This document shows, one piece after another, positions 17,721 through 27,572 of a stretch of 64,000 nucleotides of DNA; positions within the stretch are counted from its first letter, which is position 1, and each line of letters opens with the position of its first letter. The notes beneath the pieces are model-generated. The model made no database searches, was not told the origin of the DNA, and saw only the letters and a list, made by a program, of their open reading frames with translations. The position numbers were made by a program, and so were the translations under genes. Source of the DNA: Eubacterium sp. An11 (GTDB lineage Bacteria > Bacillota > Clostridia > Lachnospirales > Lachnospiraceae); assembly GCF_002161065.1 (NCBI RefSeq), contig NZ_NFLV01000013.1, positions 20,192 to 84,191 of the forward strand, in the 5' to 3' direction.

Positions 17721-18423
17721 TCCGGAGCTTTTCCAGTATCTTTTTTTCCAGCCGGGACACCTGCACCTGGGAGATGCCGAGAATCTCCGCCACGGCCGAC
17801 TGGGTCTTATTCTCAAAATACCGCAGCTCAATGAGCGTCTTCTCCTTTTCTTCCAGATGATTGAGCAGCTGGGAAATGTACATCCGGTTGACTGCCTCCT
17901 CAATTTCGTCGTTCTGCTGTTCAATTTTATCCTCCAGATGAATCTCATCGCCATCGCTCTGATAGATGACCTGATGAAGGGAACTGATTTCCTGCCCGGA
18001 CTCCATGGCCATCAAAATATCCGCCTCGTCAATCTGCAGGGTCACGGAAATCTCCTCCAGGGTTGGCTCCCGGTGATGTTCTTTCTGGTATATTTCCGTT
18101 TCTTTTTTTACTTTATAATTGATTTCCTTTAAACTGCGGCTGACCTTCACCATGCCGTCGTCCCTCAGAAACCGTTTAATCTCTCCCATGATCAGGGGAA
18201 CCGCATAGGTGGAAAACTTCACTTCTCTGCTGAGATCGAAATGATCAATGCATTTCAGCAGACCGATGCTGCCAATCTGAAATAAGTCTTCGCTGTCACA
18301 GCCTCTCCCCTGGAACCGCCGGACAACGCTCCAGATCAGCCCGACATTTTCTTCCACCAGCCGGGAACGTGCTTCCATATTTCCTTCTTTTGCCTGTCTG
18401 ATCAATTCACAGGTATGTTCCAC
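17713..18423 (-). CDS. sigF: Forespore-specific RNA polymerase sigma factor SigF
   Basis: 236 residues. It carries the sigma-70 regions of sporulation sigma factors: region 2 with EDLFQIGSIGLLKCIDHFDLSREVKFSTYAVPLIMGEI, and region 4 with ALIELRYFENKTQSAVAEILGISQVQVSRLEKKIL, nearly identical to SigF/SigG. Gene order after spoIIAA and spoIIAB makes it SigF (SpoIIAC). It is held inactive by SpoIIAB until septation, then switches on forespore genes. The start is GTG 18421-18423 with GGGAGGAG upstream; it overlaps spoIIAB by 22 nt. Confidence 0.95.
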   Translation of the reverse strand: MEHTCELIRQAKEGNMEARSRLVEENVGLIWSVVRRFQGRGCDSEDLFQIGSIGLLKCIDHFDLSREVKFSTYAVPLIMGEIKRFLRDDGMVKVSRSLKEINYKVKKETEIYQKEHHREPTLEEISVTLQIDEADILMAMESGQEISSLHQVIYQSDGDEIHLEDKIEQQNDEIEEAVNRMYISQLLNHLEEKEKTLIELRYFENKTQSAVAEILGISQVQVSRLEKKILEKLRNV

Positions 18424-18863
18424 TTCTCTCCTCCCATTTTTTTCGTCAATGAAACACTGGTTCCCTTCCCCGGTTCACTTTCCACTTCCACGTGATCGGT
18501 GAAAGCCTCCATAAAGGTAAATCCCATCCCGGAACGCTCCCCGTTTTTCAGCGTCGTGTAAAGGGGCTCCATGGATTTCTCCACATCCTCGATCCCCACC
18601 CCGAAATCCCGGATATGTACGGTCACCGTATTTTCCACACGCTCCATGACCATAACGATGTCTCCCCGGGACTCCGGATAAGCGTGAATAATGGCGTTGG
18701 TGACCGCCTCCGATACCGCTGTCTTAAAATCTGACAGTTCTTCCATGGTCGGATTCAGCACTGCCGCAAAAGCCGCCGCCAATGTTCTGCCAATCCTCTC
18801 ATTCTCGGGAAAATTCTGAAATGTCATCTCCACCCGGTTGGTGCCGTTTATGCTCTCTTTCAT
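18402..18863 (-). CDS. spoIIAB: Anti-sigma F factor and SpoIIAA kinase
   Basis: 153 residues with a GHKL-type ATP-binding fold: the N-box VSEAVTNAIIHAYPES, the G1 box RDFGVGIEDVE, and the lid/G2 region GERSGMGFTFMEAF. SpoIIAB binds and inhibits SigF and phosphorylates SpoIIAA. Its ATG overlaps the spoIIAA stop (ATGA), and GAAGGAGG is placed in the end of spoIIAA, as in tightly coupled operons. Confidence 0.95.
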   Translation of the reverse strand: MKESINGTNRVEMTFQNFPENERIGRTLAAAFAAVLNPTMEELSDFKTAVSEAVTNAIIHAYPESRGDIVMVMERVENTVTVHIRDFGVGIEDVEKSMEPLYTTLKNGERSGMGFTFMEAFTDHVEVESEPGKGTSVSLTKKMGGEKWNIPVN

Positions 18864-19195
18864 TCATAGACCTCCTTCATTTCTTCAATGGTATTTAATA
18901 CTGTCACTTTTCCGAGAATACCGGACATTTTCCACATTTTCTCCATAGATGGACTGCCTCCGAACAGAAAGACTCTCCCTTCCATGGGCTGTACCTGACG
19001 AAGCCGCCCGAGAATCAGCCCGATGCCGGAGCTGTCCATAAAATTGGTGCCGGTGAAATCAAAAATCACGTCCCGCACGCAGGCCTTCAGAAACATCATC
19101 TCGCATTCCTGCCGGATATCTTCCGCCTGACAGTGATCGATCTCTCCCGGGAGACGAATCACCAGACACTGGTTCTTTACATGACAATATTTCAT
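18860..19195 (-). CDS. spoIIAA: Anti-anti-sigma F factor
   Basis: 111 residues with a STAS domain. The phosphorylated serine lies in FMDSSGIGLILGR (Ser55, the first Ser of MDSSG, by comparison with Bacillus Ser58). Unphosphorylated SpoIIAA displaces SigF from SpoIIAB. ATG 19193-19195 follows AGGAG; an upstream extension to 19264 is unlikely. It is the first gene of the spoIIA operon. The leader contains AAGGGGATTT and a dyad at 19228-19243, loosely reminiscent of a sigma-H promoter region, but I cannot fix a promoter. Confidence 0.94.
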   Translation of the reverse strand: MKYCHVKNQCLVIRLPGEIDHCQAEDIRQECEMMFLKACVRDVIFDFTGTNFMDSSGIGLILGRLRQVQPMEGRVFLFGGSPSMEKMWKMSGILGKVTVLNTIEEMKEVYE

Positions 19196-19227
19196 TCTCT
19201 CACTCCTGTTCCTCTGATTTTCAGTTT

Positions 19228-19243
19228 TTCTGCCGTGGCAGAA
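19228..19243. promoter_or_regulatory. 16-bp dyad upstream of spoIIAA
   Basis: TTCTGCC-GT-GGCAGAA is a perfect 7-bp-armed dyad, 33 nt upstream of the spoIIAA start. Its position suggests an operator or a leader hairpin. It does not match the Spo0A box (TGTCGAA). Confidence 0.35.
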
Positions 19244-19273
19244 ATCCCCTTTCTCAGACATCATAACGAAAAC

Positions 19274-19312
19274 AAAAAAATAAGTCCGACAAATCCTGTC
19301 GAACTTATTTTT
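19274..19312 (-). terminator. Rho-independent terminator after the TPR-protein gene
   Basis: On the minus strand AATAAGTTCGACA and TGTCGGACTTATT pair (one G-U) around a short loop and are followed by a long T-run. It lies between the 19.4-kb gene and the spoIIA promoter region, insulating the sporulation operon. Confidence 0.8.
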
Positions 19313-19379
19313 ATTCTTTGTAAAATATTCTATTATTCTTCTCTGTAAATTACGGATCCTTTTTGTCCATTACAGATAT

Positions 19380-21020
19380 TTAGTCATTCTCTTCGTCATC
19401 GCTGCTCTGAGTAGTGCTGCTCTTCTTTGTTGTGCTGCTGGTACTGCTCTTCTTCGTCGTGCTGCTGGTACTGTTCTTCTTCGTCGTGCTGCTGTCCTCA
19501 TCCTCTGTAGTCTCGTCATCAGCATCATCAGAACTGCTCTTGCTGCCGGTATTCTTCTCAGACTCTGTTGATGTCTCATCGGCATCTTCGGTGTCGTCAC
19601 CATTCTTCTTGGCATATTCTGCGGCAGCTTTCTTAGCTTCATCCACCAGCATGTCCAAACCTTTATTCGCCGCATCACGGATCAAACTGTCATCACCGGA
19701 ATTATTGATGATATCATAAAAGTATGGTTTTGCCTTATCCATTTTGTCAAGCTGCTTATAGCACATGGCCAGACGATAAAGGATCTCATAATCGTTATCG
19801 CTGTATTTATAGGCTGCCTTCAAATCATCCAGCGCCTCGTCATATTTATACGTATTATATAAATTCTCCCCGCTTGCATACAGCTGGCTGGAAGCCTGTG
19901 AATATGCATCTTCCTTCATGGAATTATACAGATCCTTCGCTGTTTTAGATGGAAGAGCACTCTCCTTGATATTGGAAAGTTCCTCTGCACATTCCACATA
20001 GTCATTATCTGAGTAAGCCTGGCTTGCCTTGATCAGAGAATCATACATGCTGTCCTCGCCGTCGCTGCCCTCATAGACGCTGAGACGCTCGGTCAGATCT
20101 TCGTTATCGCTCTCCAGAGAATCCTTGTCGCTCTGCAGCTGGCTGATCTCGCCGTCTTTCTGGGAGACAGTCTCATTGTACTCTTTCTTGAGATTGTTAT
20201 AATCCACACTGACGCCGGCACGGACACTCGGGATGACCAGAACAAACATGGCTACCACGCCGATCGCCAGTCCGATGAGCATGTAAACAAACTGCTTCCA
20301 GGTCTCTTTACTTGGATCTTCATAGTGATCAACCGGACGGACATTCTTAAGATTCTCATTATCCGGCTTCAGATTCTCCGCCGGCACAGTCTCTGCTGCC
20401 GCCATCGGATTCTCCCCGATCTCCATGAGGAACCGTCTAGCCGTAGTATTATAATTATCCACTGCCAGGGCATTGTTCAGATCTACCTTGGCAGCTGCGT
20501 TATCGCCTGCCCGCATGTGAAGCAGCGCAAATAAAAGATGACCGCGGACAAAGTTCGGCGTAATGCTCAACACCTTCTTAATCTGGATCATCGCCAGATC
20601 ATCGCTGCCCTGCTTGGCGTAAACCAATGCCTGATTAAACTTCTTGGCCGTCTCGTTGATCTCCTCAAACACCGCCGGGTGTTCTTCCATCTGTTTGATG
20701 TACTTGTTGGCGGCATTCTCCTCCACAGAATTCAGTTTTGCGCTGATCTTCCACTGGATATATGCTTTTCCGCCCTCGCCCATCTCATAATAAACAAGAC
20801 CCAGCAGGTTCCGGGCGTCCTTATGCTCTTTATTGTAGGTGAGCGCCTTCTTAAGCTGTGTCACCGCACCGCTCAGATCACGCATCTCCACCTTTTCCAA
20901 ACCTATATTATAGTAATAATTGGCTGTATTACACGCCTTCGCAACATGCTTATTATCAAAACCGCAGCTGGTACAGAACCCATCAGCCCCCACCGTACGG
21001 CCGCATTTTACACATTTCAT
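19380..21020 (-). CDS. Zinc-ribbon, TPR and coiled-coil single-pass membrane protein
   Basis: 546 residues. Order: a zinc ribbon (CVKCGRTVGADGFCTSCG), TPR units (residues about 30-200), one membrane helix (FVYMLIGLAIGVVAMFVLVI), a coiled coil (NNLKKEYNETVSQKDGEISQ onward, to about 320), a second TPR block outside the membrane, then an acidic and Ser/Thr/Lys low-complexity tail with three copies of a nine-residue repeat (TTKKSSTSS). Topology is predicted as cytoplasmic N-terminus. No enzymatic motif was seen. It lies upstream of spoIIA and downstream of folC; function unknown, possibly a scaffold. The start is ATG 21018-21020. Confidence 0.75.
   Translation of the reverse strand: MKCVKCGRTVGADGFCTSCGFDNKHVAKACNTANYYYNIGLEKVEMRDLSGAVTQLKKALTYNKEHKDARNLLGLVYYEMGEGGKAYIQWKISAKLNSVEENAANKYIKQMEEHPAVFEEINETAKKFNQALVYAKQGSDDLAMIQIKKVLSITPNFVRGHLLFALLHMRAGDNAAAKVDLNNALAVDNYNTTARRFLMEIGENPMAAAETVPAENLKPDNENLKNVRPVDHYEDPSKETWKQFVYMLIGLAIGVVAMFVLVIPSVRAGVSVDYNNLKKEYNETVSQKDGEISQLQSDKDSLESDNEDLTERLSVYEGSDGEDSMYDSLIKASQAYSDNDYVECAEELSNIKESALPSKTAKDLYNSMKEDAYSQASSQLYASGENLYNTYKYDEALDDLKAAYKYSDNDYEILYRLAMCYKQLDKMDKAKPYFYDIINNSGDDSLIRDAANKGLDMLVDEAKKAAAEYAKKNGDDTEDADETSTESEKNTGSKSSSDDADDETTEDEDSSTTKKNSTSSTTKKSSTSSTTKKSSTTQSSDDEEND
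19420..19500. repeat. 27-bp coding tandem repeat, three copies
   Basis: Units at 19420-19446, 19447-19473 and 19474-19500 (core CTTCTTCGTCGTGCTGCTGG). They encode the nine-residue Thr/Lys/Ser repeat at the C-terminus of the TPR protein. Such repeats vary readily in copy number without shifting the frame. Confidence 0.85.
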
Positions 21021-21067
21021 GTGACTTCCTCCTACACACTGTAAACTATTGTGAACTGACGGGAAAA

Positions 21068-21220
21068 CTATTTCTCGTTTTTATTGCTGCGCTGTTCTTT
21101 TACCATTTCCTCCACCAGATCGGTGATATCCTTGATATCGTCGTCGAACAGATTATCCTCTCCTACTTCCACGCCTACAGCCGGTTTAAACTTTTTAAGC
21201 TCAAGATTAAAATCAATCAT
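21068..21220 (-). CDS. Small acidic protein downstream of folC
   Basis: 50 residues, starting MIDFNLELKKFKPAVG and rich in acidic residues in the middle (EDNLFDDDIKDITDL). It overlaps the folC 3' end by 8 nt, has GAGG 8 nt before ATG 21218-21220, and has no membrane segment. I do not recognise it. The good ribosome binding site and overlap argue that it is translated. The longer open frame upstream of this ATG is a shadow of folC. Confidence 0.55.
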   Translation of the reverse strand: MIDFNLELKKFKPAVGVEVGEDNLFDDDIKDITDLVEEMVKEQRSNKNEK

Positions 21221-22583
21221 GGGAATCCTCACTTTCCAAAATGTATGTCTTGCGCCTCTTGATCTCTCCCACCAGATAAAGGGATCCGAGACATAAAAGG
21301 CGTCCTTCCTTATCTTCATCATGCAAAGCAGCGTCAAACGCCTGCTCCGTCCTATCAAATACCTCACAGGGCGCATCCGTCACCTGACGGAAACACTCAA
21401 GGATCTTCTCGGTGCCGGCACCTCTTGTGCCTTCCACCCGGGTAATATAAATCTTCTGCCAGGCAATCTCTCCCAGCAGCCGGATCATACTATCGTAATC
21501 CTTATCACCGCACACAGCAAACAGCAGACGCCATTGTCCTCCCTTCCGGGTGATCGTCCGGCAAAGCTGTTCCACCGCGCCAGGATTGTGAGCACCGTCC
21601 ACGTACACACCGGGAAGAACCTGTTCCATCCGTCCCTCCCACTGCATTGCCAGAAGCCCTTTCTGAATCATCTCCCTCGAAAGGCCGGGCAGAAGCACTC
21701 TGGCTGTGACAACAGCCAACGCGGCGTTATATATCTGATAATCCGCTGTGTCCGTAATACGCAGCGAACTATTCTTATAATAACTACTATTGATGGAAAA
21801 ATCAATGTTATTCTCTGTTTTTTTTAAAAATGTTATTCTTTCAGAACGAATTCTGTAAATATGAGAATTTTTTCTTTCAGCTTTCTTTCTGATTACAGAA
21901 AAAGCGCCGTTGTCCTCGTCCAGAACCACCACCGGAACCCCTTCTTTTATGATTCCCGCCTTCTCAGCGGCGATCTCCCCGATGGTGTTGCCCAGCAGCT
22001 CCGTATGGTCGAGGCTGATGGATGTGATCACGGAAATCACCGGATGGGTCAGCACCGTGGCATCCAGCCGTCCGCCAAGTCCTGTCTCCATGATGCAGTA
22101 ATCCACATCTTTTTGGGAGAAAATCAGCAGGCTCATGAGAAACAGTATCTCAAAATAGGTGAGCGGCTGCCGATCCCCGGATGTCTCACAATACTCTGTC
22201 GTTTCCGCACTGCAGCCTGGCAGCCGGCCGCTGCCGACAGCCGCACTCTGCCTCGTGTTCCCCGGCAGCAGCGCCTTCACCTGCTCCCAGGCTTCTATGA
22301 GTTCTTCGTCGGAACACATTTCAAAATTAACACGGAACCGTTCGTTCATATGCACCAGATGCGGTGAAGTAAACAGAGCGGTACGGTATCCGGCGGTCCG
22401 CAGAATGGACTCCAGAAAAGCGCAGACAGAACCCTTTCCATTGGTTCCCGCCACGTGGATAACCCGGAGTGATTCCTCCGGGTGTCCTAAAATGTCCAGA
22501 TATTTTTTTAAATTATCGAGGCCTCCCCCGGTGCCAAACCGGGGAACCGACGATATTTCCTGTTCCAGCTCGTCGATGGTCAT
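21213..22583 (-). CDS. folC: Folylpolyglutamate synthase / dihydrofolate synthase family
   Basis: 456 residues. Mur-ligase-like motifs are present: the P-loop HVAGTNGKGS, TSPHLVHMNERFRV, ETGLGGRLDATV, SISLDHTELLG and VDGAHNPGA. The enzyme adds glutamates to folates, or in some bacteria also makes dihydrofolate from dihydropteroate. A stretch around residues 105-140 looks longer than in most homologues. The ribosome binding site (GGAGG) is 13 nt from ATG 22583, rather distant. It lies 71 nt after valS on the same strand, an order seen in many Firmicutes. Confidence 0.93.
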   Translation of the reverse strand: MTIDELEQEISSVPRFGTGGGLDNLKKYLDILGHPEESLRVIHVAGTNGKGSVCAFLESILRTAGYRTALFTSPHLVHMNERFRVNFEMCSDEELIEAWEQVKALLPGNTRQSAAVGSGRLPGCSAETTEYCETSGDRQPLTYFEILFLMSLLIFSQKDVDYCIMETGLGGRLDATVLTHPVISVITSISLDHTELLGNTIGEIAAEKAGIIKEGVPVVVLDEDNGAFSVIRKKAERKNSHIYRIRSERITFLKKTENNIDFSINSSYYKNSSLRITDTADYQIYNAALAVVTARVLLPGLSREMIQKGLLAMQWEGRMEQVLPGVYVDGAHNPGAVEQLCRTITRKGGQWRLLFAVCGDKDYDSMIRLLGEIAWQKIYITRVEGTRGAGTEKILECFRQVTDAPCEVFDRTEQAFDAALHDEDKEGRLLCLGSLYLVGEIKRRKTYILESEDSHD

Positions 22584-22654
22584 ATTGCTATATCTGCCTC
22601 CTGTTTTCCGGCACAGCCGGAATCCGTTCTCTTCATCGCCTGAAAGACGATGCT

Positions 22655-25297
22655 TTATTTTTTCAGCTGAGAAAGCCGCTCTTTTACCTGCGCCTCCATG
22701 GCTGTATATTTCTCTAACTTCTTCTTCTCTTCTTCCACCTTGGCTGCCGGAGCCTTGCTGATAAACTTCTCATTGTTCAGCATACCGCTGGCACGTTTGA
22801 TCTCGCCGGCCAGACGTTTCGCTTCTTTTTCCAGACGGGCGATCTCTTTCTCCACGTCCACCAGTTCCGCAAACGGAATGTAGATAACTGCATCCGGAAT
22901 CACTGTGGATACCGCGTCATCGGCAATGCCGGCTTTATCTGCCTGCACAATAACTTCACTGGCATATGCCAGGGTCGCAAAGAAAACGCGGGAGTTCTCA
23001 AACACATCGCGGATCTCTTCTTTTTCTGATACCACGTAAACGGTCGCTTTTTTGCTCGGCGGCACGTTCATATCGGCCCGCAGATTACGGATATTGCGGA
23101 CTGCATTTTTGATGATCTCCACTTCATTTTCTTCTGCCTTGAAGTCAAGCTCTTCCTTAAATACCGGCCAGTCGGATACCATGATGGATTCTTCCTCATC
23201 CTGCATGCTGCAGAAGATTTCCTCGGTAATGAAAGGCATATACGGATGAAGCAGCTTGAGGGCAATGGTCAGCACACTCTTTAAGGTATAGAGCGCCGCT
23301 GCCTTGGTGGCATCCTCATCATTATATAATCTCGGTTTTACCATCTCGATATACCAGTCACAGAATTCTTCCCAGATAAAGTCGTGAAGCTTCGCCACAG
23401 CGATACCCAGTTCATAATTCTCCATGTTATCGGTAACTTCTTTCACCAGCGTGTTCGCTTTGGAAAGAATCCACTTGTCCGCCGGCGTCAGATCACCTGG
23501 AGTCACCTGACTTAAATCTGCTTTTTCTATATTCATGAGCATGAAACGGGAAGCGTTCCATACTTTATTGGCAAAGTTACGGCTGGCGATGATCTTCTTC
23601 TCGGAGAAACGCATGTCATTGCCCGGCGCGTTTCCTGTCACCAGGGTAAGACGCAGGGCGTCGGCGCCATACTGATCGATAACCTCCAGAGGATCAATAC
23701 CGTTGCCCAGAGACTTGCTCATCTTCCGGCCCTGCTCATCCCGGACCAGTCCGTGGATGAATACGTCGTGGAACGGACATTTTCCAGTGTGCTCATAACC
23801 GGAGAATACCATACGGATAACCCAGAAGAAAATAATATCATAACCGGTCACCAATACATCGGTCGGATAGAAATAATCCAGGTCTTCAGTCTGTTCCGGC
23901 CATCCCAGAGTGGAGAACGGCCACAGAGCAGAACTGAACCAGGTGTCCAGAGTATCCTCATCCTGTGTCAGATGTCTGCATCCGCATTTCGGACATACAT
24001 CCGGCTGGGTTCTGGAAACCACGATCTCCCCGCATTCATCACAGTAGTACGCCGGAATCCGGTGTCCCCACCAGAGCTGTCTGGAAATACACCAGTCGCG
24101 GATATTCTCCAGCCAGTGCAGATATGTCCGGTCGAAATGTTCCGGCACAAAGCGCAGATCGCCGTTCTTTACAGCCTCAATGGCCGGTTTTGCCAGCTCA
24201 TCCATGCGCACAAACCACTGTTTTTTCACCATCGGCTCCACGGTGGTATGACAGCGGTCATGGGTACCTACGTTATGGTCATGTGGTTCTACCTTTACCA
24301 GATATCCTTCTTCTTCCAGTTCTTTTACAATGGCCTTTCTGGCCTCATAACGGTCCATGCCAGCAAATCTGCCGCCATTTTCATTGATGGTGCCATCATC
24401 ATTGAGGATATTGATCTCTTCCAGGTTATGACGCAGTCCCACCTCAAAATCGTTAGGGTCATGGGCCGGCGTGATCTTAACGGCACCTGTACCAAATTCT
24501 TTATCCACATAAGTGTCCGCCACGATCGGGATCTCCCGGTTCACGATCGGAAGCAGCACCATCTTTCCGATCAGATCTTTATATCTCTCATCATCCGGAT
24601 GTACGGCAATGGCTGTATCGCCCAGCATGGTCTCCGGACGGGTGGTCGCGATCTCGATGCACTGGTCCGTTCCCACGATCGGATAATTGATGTGCCAGAA
24701 AAATCCTGCCTGATCCTCATACACAACCTCCGCATCGGAGATGGATGTCTGGCAGACCGGACACCAGTTAATGATTCTGGAACCTCTGTAAATATATCCT
24801 TTTTCATATAAACGAATGAAAACTTCCTGTACTGCTCTGGAACAGCCTTCATCAAGAGTAAAACGCTCTCTGTCCCAGTCTGCGGAAGAGCCGAGCTTTT
24901 TCAGCTGGCTGACAATCCGTCCGCCGTACTCTTTCTTCCACTCCCAGGTCCTCTTTAAGAATCCTTCTCTTCCGAGATCCTCTTTCTCAATCCCCTCCTC
25001 TTTCAGGGCATTGATGACCTTTACCTCCGTGGCGATACTGGCATGGTCGGTACCCGGCTGCCAGAGGGCGTTGTAACCCTGCATCCTCTTAAAACGAATC
25101 AGGATGTCCTGCAGGGTATTGTCAAGGGCGTGTCCCATGTGAAGCTGACCGGTGATATTTGGCGGCGGCATCACGATGGTAAATGGTTTTTTACTGCGGT
25201 CCACTTCCGCATGGAAATATTTTTTATCCAGCCATTTCTGATAGAGTCTGTCCTCAATCTCCGCCGGATTGTAATTTTTATTCATCTCTGTTGCCAT
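22655..25297 (-). CDS. valS: Valyl-tRNA synthetase
   Basis: 880 residues, full length. Class I motifs are present: [14 protein letters not shown] (HIGH type) and [12 protein letters not shown] (KMSKS). An editing domain ([17 protein letters not shown]) and a C-terminal coiled coil ([15 protein letters not shown]) identify ValRS. The coding sequence includes a zinc-knuckle-like CDECGEIV...CPKCGCRH. It is followed by folC. The upstream region has no recognisable T-box but contains a 26-bp direct repeat with a TATAAT element. Confidence 0.96.
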   Translation of the reverse strand: MATEMNKNYNPAEIEDRLYQKWLDKKYFHAEVDRSKKPFTIVMPPPNITGQLHMGHALDNTLQDILIRFKRMQGYNALWQPGTDHASIATEVKVINALKEEGIEKEDLGREGFLKRTWEWKKEYGGRIVSQLKKLGSSADWDRERFTLDEGCSRAVQEVFIRLYEKGYIYRGSRIINWCPVCQTSISDAEVVYEDQAGFFWHINYPIVGTDQCIEIATTRPETMLGDTAIAVHPDDERYKDLIGKMVLLPIVNREIPIVADTYVDKEFGTGAVKITPAHDPNDFEVGLRHNLEEINILNDDGTINENGGRFAGMDRYEARKAIVKELEEEGYLVKVEPHDHNVGTHDRCHTTVEPMVKKQWFVRMDELAKPAIEAVKNGDLRFVPEHFDRTYLHWLENIRDWCISRQLWWGHRIPAYYCDECGEIVVSRTQPDVCPKCGCRHLTQDEDTLDTWFSSALWPFSTLGWPEQTEDLDYFYPTDVLVTGYDIIFFWVIRMVFSGYEHTGKCPFHDVFIHGLVRDEQGRKMSKSLGNGIDPLEVIDQYGADALRLTLVTGNAPGNDMRFSEKKIIASRNFANKVWNASRFMLMNIEKADLSQVTPGDLTPADKWILSKANTLVKEVTDNMENYELGIAVAKLHDFIWEEFCDWYIEMVKPRLYNDEDATKAAALYTLKSVLTIALKLLHPYMPFITEEIFCSMQDEEESIMVSDWPVFKEELDFKAEENEVEIIKNAVRNIRNLRADMNVPPSKKATVYVVSEKEEIRDVFENSRVFFATLAYASEVIVQADKAGIADDAVSTVIPDAVIYIPFAELVDVEKEIARLEKEAKRLAGEIKRASGMLNNEKFISKAPAAKVEEEKKKLEKYTAMEAQVKERLSQLKK

Positions 25298-25345
25298 AAA
25301 TCTATGTCCTCCTGGAATAATAAGTTGTCATGTTATAAAAATGCC

Positions 25346-25371
25346 TGCGCGAAGCGCAATTATTATACCAC
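25346..25371 (-). repeat. 26-bp direct repeat, copy 1 (valS-proximal)
   Basis: TGCGCGAAGCGCAATTATTA followed by TACCAC, identical to 25474-25499. On the minus strand it contains TGGTATAAT (extended -10 type) followed by a GCGC-TTC-GCGC dyad, 50 nt from the valS start. Confidence 0.85.
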
Positions 25372-25473
25372 GCGCGCAGAAAAGGAAGCGCTGCCCGCAG
25401 CATTTACTTTTCAAACCGTGGCCCGCTGGTATACCCCTGCGCAGCAGGAAAAAGCGATGAAATCGCTTTTGAT

Positions 25474-25499
25474 TGCGCGAAGCGCAATTATTATACCAC
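25474..25499 (-). repeat. 26-bp direct repeat, copy 2
   Basis: Identical to 25346-25371, 128 bp away. This copy is preceded by a small dyad AAAGCGAT/ATCGCTTT (25452-25470). The two copies may be duplicated promoters for valS or a recombination product. Confidence 0.85.
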
Positions 25500-25529
25500 A
25501 AGTTTCCAGCCTTGTGTGTACCTTTTTAT

Positions 25530-26402
25530 CTATTCTTTCCGCACCGGCAGCCCGGTGCTCAGCAGATTATCTTCCATCTCGATCTCCGGGCGGAACTCCC
25601 GCTGCAGATCCCGCACAAATTTCTCATAAATCTTCTCTGCCTCTTCTTCTTTGTCCCGTTCCAGCAGATAGGTGATTTTTTTCTGTTTTTCTGCCTTTTC
25701 GCTGCAGTCGAAGGCGTCGGCAATGCCGGCAAAACGGTTCTCGAAGGATTCCAGCGACAGTTCTGACACTTTAAACGCCTCCATCTCTTCCCCGGCCCTT
25801 TCCAGATTCTCCGTAAAGGCGATGAGACAGTAATAATAAAAGAGCGATTCCTCGTCGCCCGCATACTGATAGGCTTTCACAAAATCAATCTTGGCATCTT
25901 CAAAACGGAAGAGCCGTGACTGGGCAATGGCCATGTTATGGTAGGCCGCTCCGGTCTCCACCCGGCCCATGGTCTCCGGTTTCAGCGCTTCCCGGTAATA
26001 ATGGATCGCCATGGCCGCGCGGCCGGCGCCAAGAAACATATCCCCCATCCATTTGCACTGCAGGGGATACGGCGTATTTTTTAAATCCCGGTATTCATCC
26101 AGAATCTCCCGGATTTCGTCTTCGGAAAAGTAATGTCCCTCCCGGAAGAGCGCGGAGAAATATTTCATCTGATCCCTGTCCGGGTCCGTCAGCCTGGAAA
26201 GCTGCCGGTACAATTTCTCCAGTCCCAGCTCATCCCGGATATACACCAGGAGATCTTCCTCCGGGAGTGTATACAGATAGCAGATCATATGGCTGCTCAG
26301 ATAATAGCATAGTTCTTCATAGGAATAAACCGGCACGCCCGTCTCCGGAAAACGATACGGCTTCGTTCCGGTCCGTCCGACACAGACGATGGATTCCCGC
26401 AT
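25530..26402 (-). CDS. TPR-like helical protein, third gene of an uncharacterised module
   Basis: 290 residues, predicted soluble and mostly helical with TPR-like pairs (LQCKWMGDMFLGAGRAAMAIHYYREAL; AYHNMAIAQSRLFRFEDAKIDFVKAY). The N-terminus MRESIVCVGRTGTKPYRFP is distinctive. No catalytic motif was seen. GGGAGG precedes the ATG. It follows the ASKHA-like gene by 15 nt and, with the large gene before that, forms one leftward operon. I know this kind of set only as uncharacterised genes of Lachnospiraceae. Confidence 0.7.
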   Translation of the reverse strand: MRESIVCVGRTGTKPYRFPETGVPVYSYEELCYYLSSHMICYLYTLPEEDLLVYIRDELGLEKLYRQLSRLTDPDRDQMKYFSALFREGHYFSEDEIREILDEYRDLKNTPYPLQCKWMGDMFLGAGRAAMAIHYYREALKPETMGRVETGAAYHNMAIAQSRLFRFEDAKIDFVKAYQYAGDEESLFYYYCLIAFTENLERAGEEMEAFKVSELSLESFENRFAGIADAFDCSEKAEKQKKITYLLERDKEEEAEKIYEKFVRDLQREFRPEIEMEDNLLSTGLPVRKE

Positions 26403-26417
26403 AACTTTTCCTCCCTT

Positions 26418-27521
26418 TTATGATATCAGCGAAAATGGAAAGACTGTCACCTTGCCTGTGGCCGGGAACATGTCACCAAATCCCATATCTTTCAGCAGAA
26501 TCACACCTTCCGTCTGGGAGGTAAACTGCACTCTGATACGGATTCTTGTGGTTTTCGGCGGCCTTGCCGGCAGATCTTTGATCTCACAGACAGCGCTCTC
26601 CATCTCATTTTCCTTCGTATTATGATAAAAAAACTCCACCTTCTGGCTTTTATCCAGAATAATATCAATGGTACCTCCGGTATTGTACCATTCCCGTCCG
26701 ATGGAAGTGACGGGCACATACCTTGGCTTTCCGGATTCCTGCGTGAGGATACCGATGGTGTGATACACCATATCCGGTCCCTGCATCAACAGCATGCCGT
26801 CCTCCATCAGCTGCACCGGTCCCAGTCCCAGAAGGCAGGCACCGTTGGCGTACAGATTCTGTCCCATGAAAACCCGGCGTCCGGCACAGAGATAGGTGAG
26901 GGTCTTTTTCATCCAGTTGCCCTCGAATCCATTTCCGGTCAGAAAGATGATATGGGCCGGATTCTTCACCAGAAACTGTTTCATCAGCCGGCTGAAATGA
27001 TAATCCCGGTTCTCGTCATTTTCGTAAATGCCCTGCTCCTCCAGATTCATCTCCTTTAACACGGCCCGGTAAGCCTTCTGTCTGGACGGACGGATCTGCT
27101 CCACCAGAATATAGCGCAGTACATTTTCTGAATAATCAAGGAGCAGCGTATTTCTGTCCCAGACCGCCCTTTCCTGATGAAATACATATTCCACAAAGGC
27201 CCGGAAATGTGTGATGATCTTCACAGAATGCCGCTTTTTAAAATCCTCGTCCAGCAGTTCTTCCAGATGTTTCCTGCACTGCTGCGAGGTGTCCGCCATG
27301 GTAAAATATACGCCGTGATACATGTCCCAGCTTATATGATTGGCTTCCAGATAACGCCGGACGTAAAACAGCCCGTTTGCCACATAGTCCTCCTGCTCCT
27401 CCCGGGGCAGAGGAAAGCTTTCCTCTGTGGTCTCTGCCGCTGCCTCGTCATATACGCTGAACTGCACCGCAGTTTTTCCCAGGTCTATCCCGGCAAATTT
27501 TCTTGTCTCAAGTTCTCCCAT
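26418..27521 (-). CDS. ASKHA (actin/Hsp70-like) fold protein, DUF5716 type
   Basis: 367 residues. The N-terminus FAGIDLGKTAVQFSVYD is a phosphate-1 loop of the actin/Hsp70/hexokinase superfamily, and IIFLTGNGFEGNW and LYANGACLLG resemble its later nucleotide-binding loops. The C-terminal 90 residues form a beta-rich domain (RIRIRVQFTSQTEGVILLKDMGFGD). From memory it matches the family listed as DUF5716; the number should be checked. The start is ATG 27519-27521 with GGAGAG upstream. It lies between the 1,170-residue protein and the TPR protein, so the three probably act together. Confidence 0.75.
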   Translation of the reverse strand: MGELETRKFAGIDLGKTAVQFSVYDEAAAETTEESFPLPREEQEDYVANGLFYVRRYLEANHISWDMYHGVYFTMADTSQQCRKHLEELLDEDFKKRHSVKIITHFRAFVEYVFHQERAVWDRNTLLLDYSENVLRYILVEQIRPSRQKAYRAVLKEMNLEEQGIYENDENRDYHFSRLMKQFLVKNPAHIIFLTGNGFEGNWMKKTLTYLCAGRRVFMGQNLYANGACLLGLGPVQLMEDGMLLMQGPDMVYHTIGILTQESGKPRYVPVTSIGREWYNTGGTIDIILDKSQKVEFFYHNTKENEMESAVCEIKDLPARPPKTTRIRIRVQFTSQTEGVILLKDMGFGDMFPATGKVTVFPFSLIS

Positions 27522-27572
27522 AAACACTCTCCATTCCGCCTTCTTTCAAAGGCAGATTTATTTATCTAAAAA

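Noticed and set aside
23753..24811. A 352-codon open frame on the plus strand inside valS
   Set aside because: It is antisense to a complete, well-conserved valS, has no homology and no ribosome binding site.
25300..25529. A T-box leader upstream of valS
   Set aside because: The T-box antiterminator sequence (GGTGG-type) and a specifier hairpin are absent; only a 26-bp repeat and small dyads are present.
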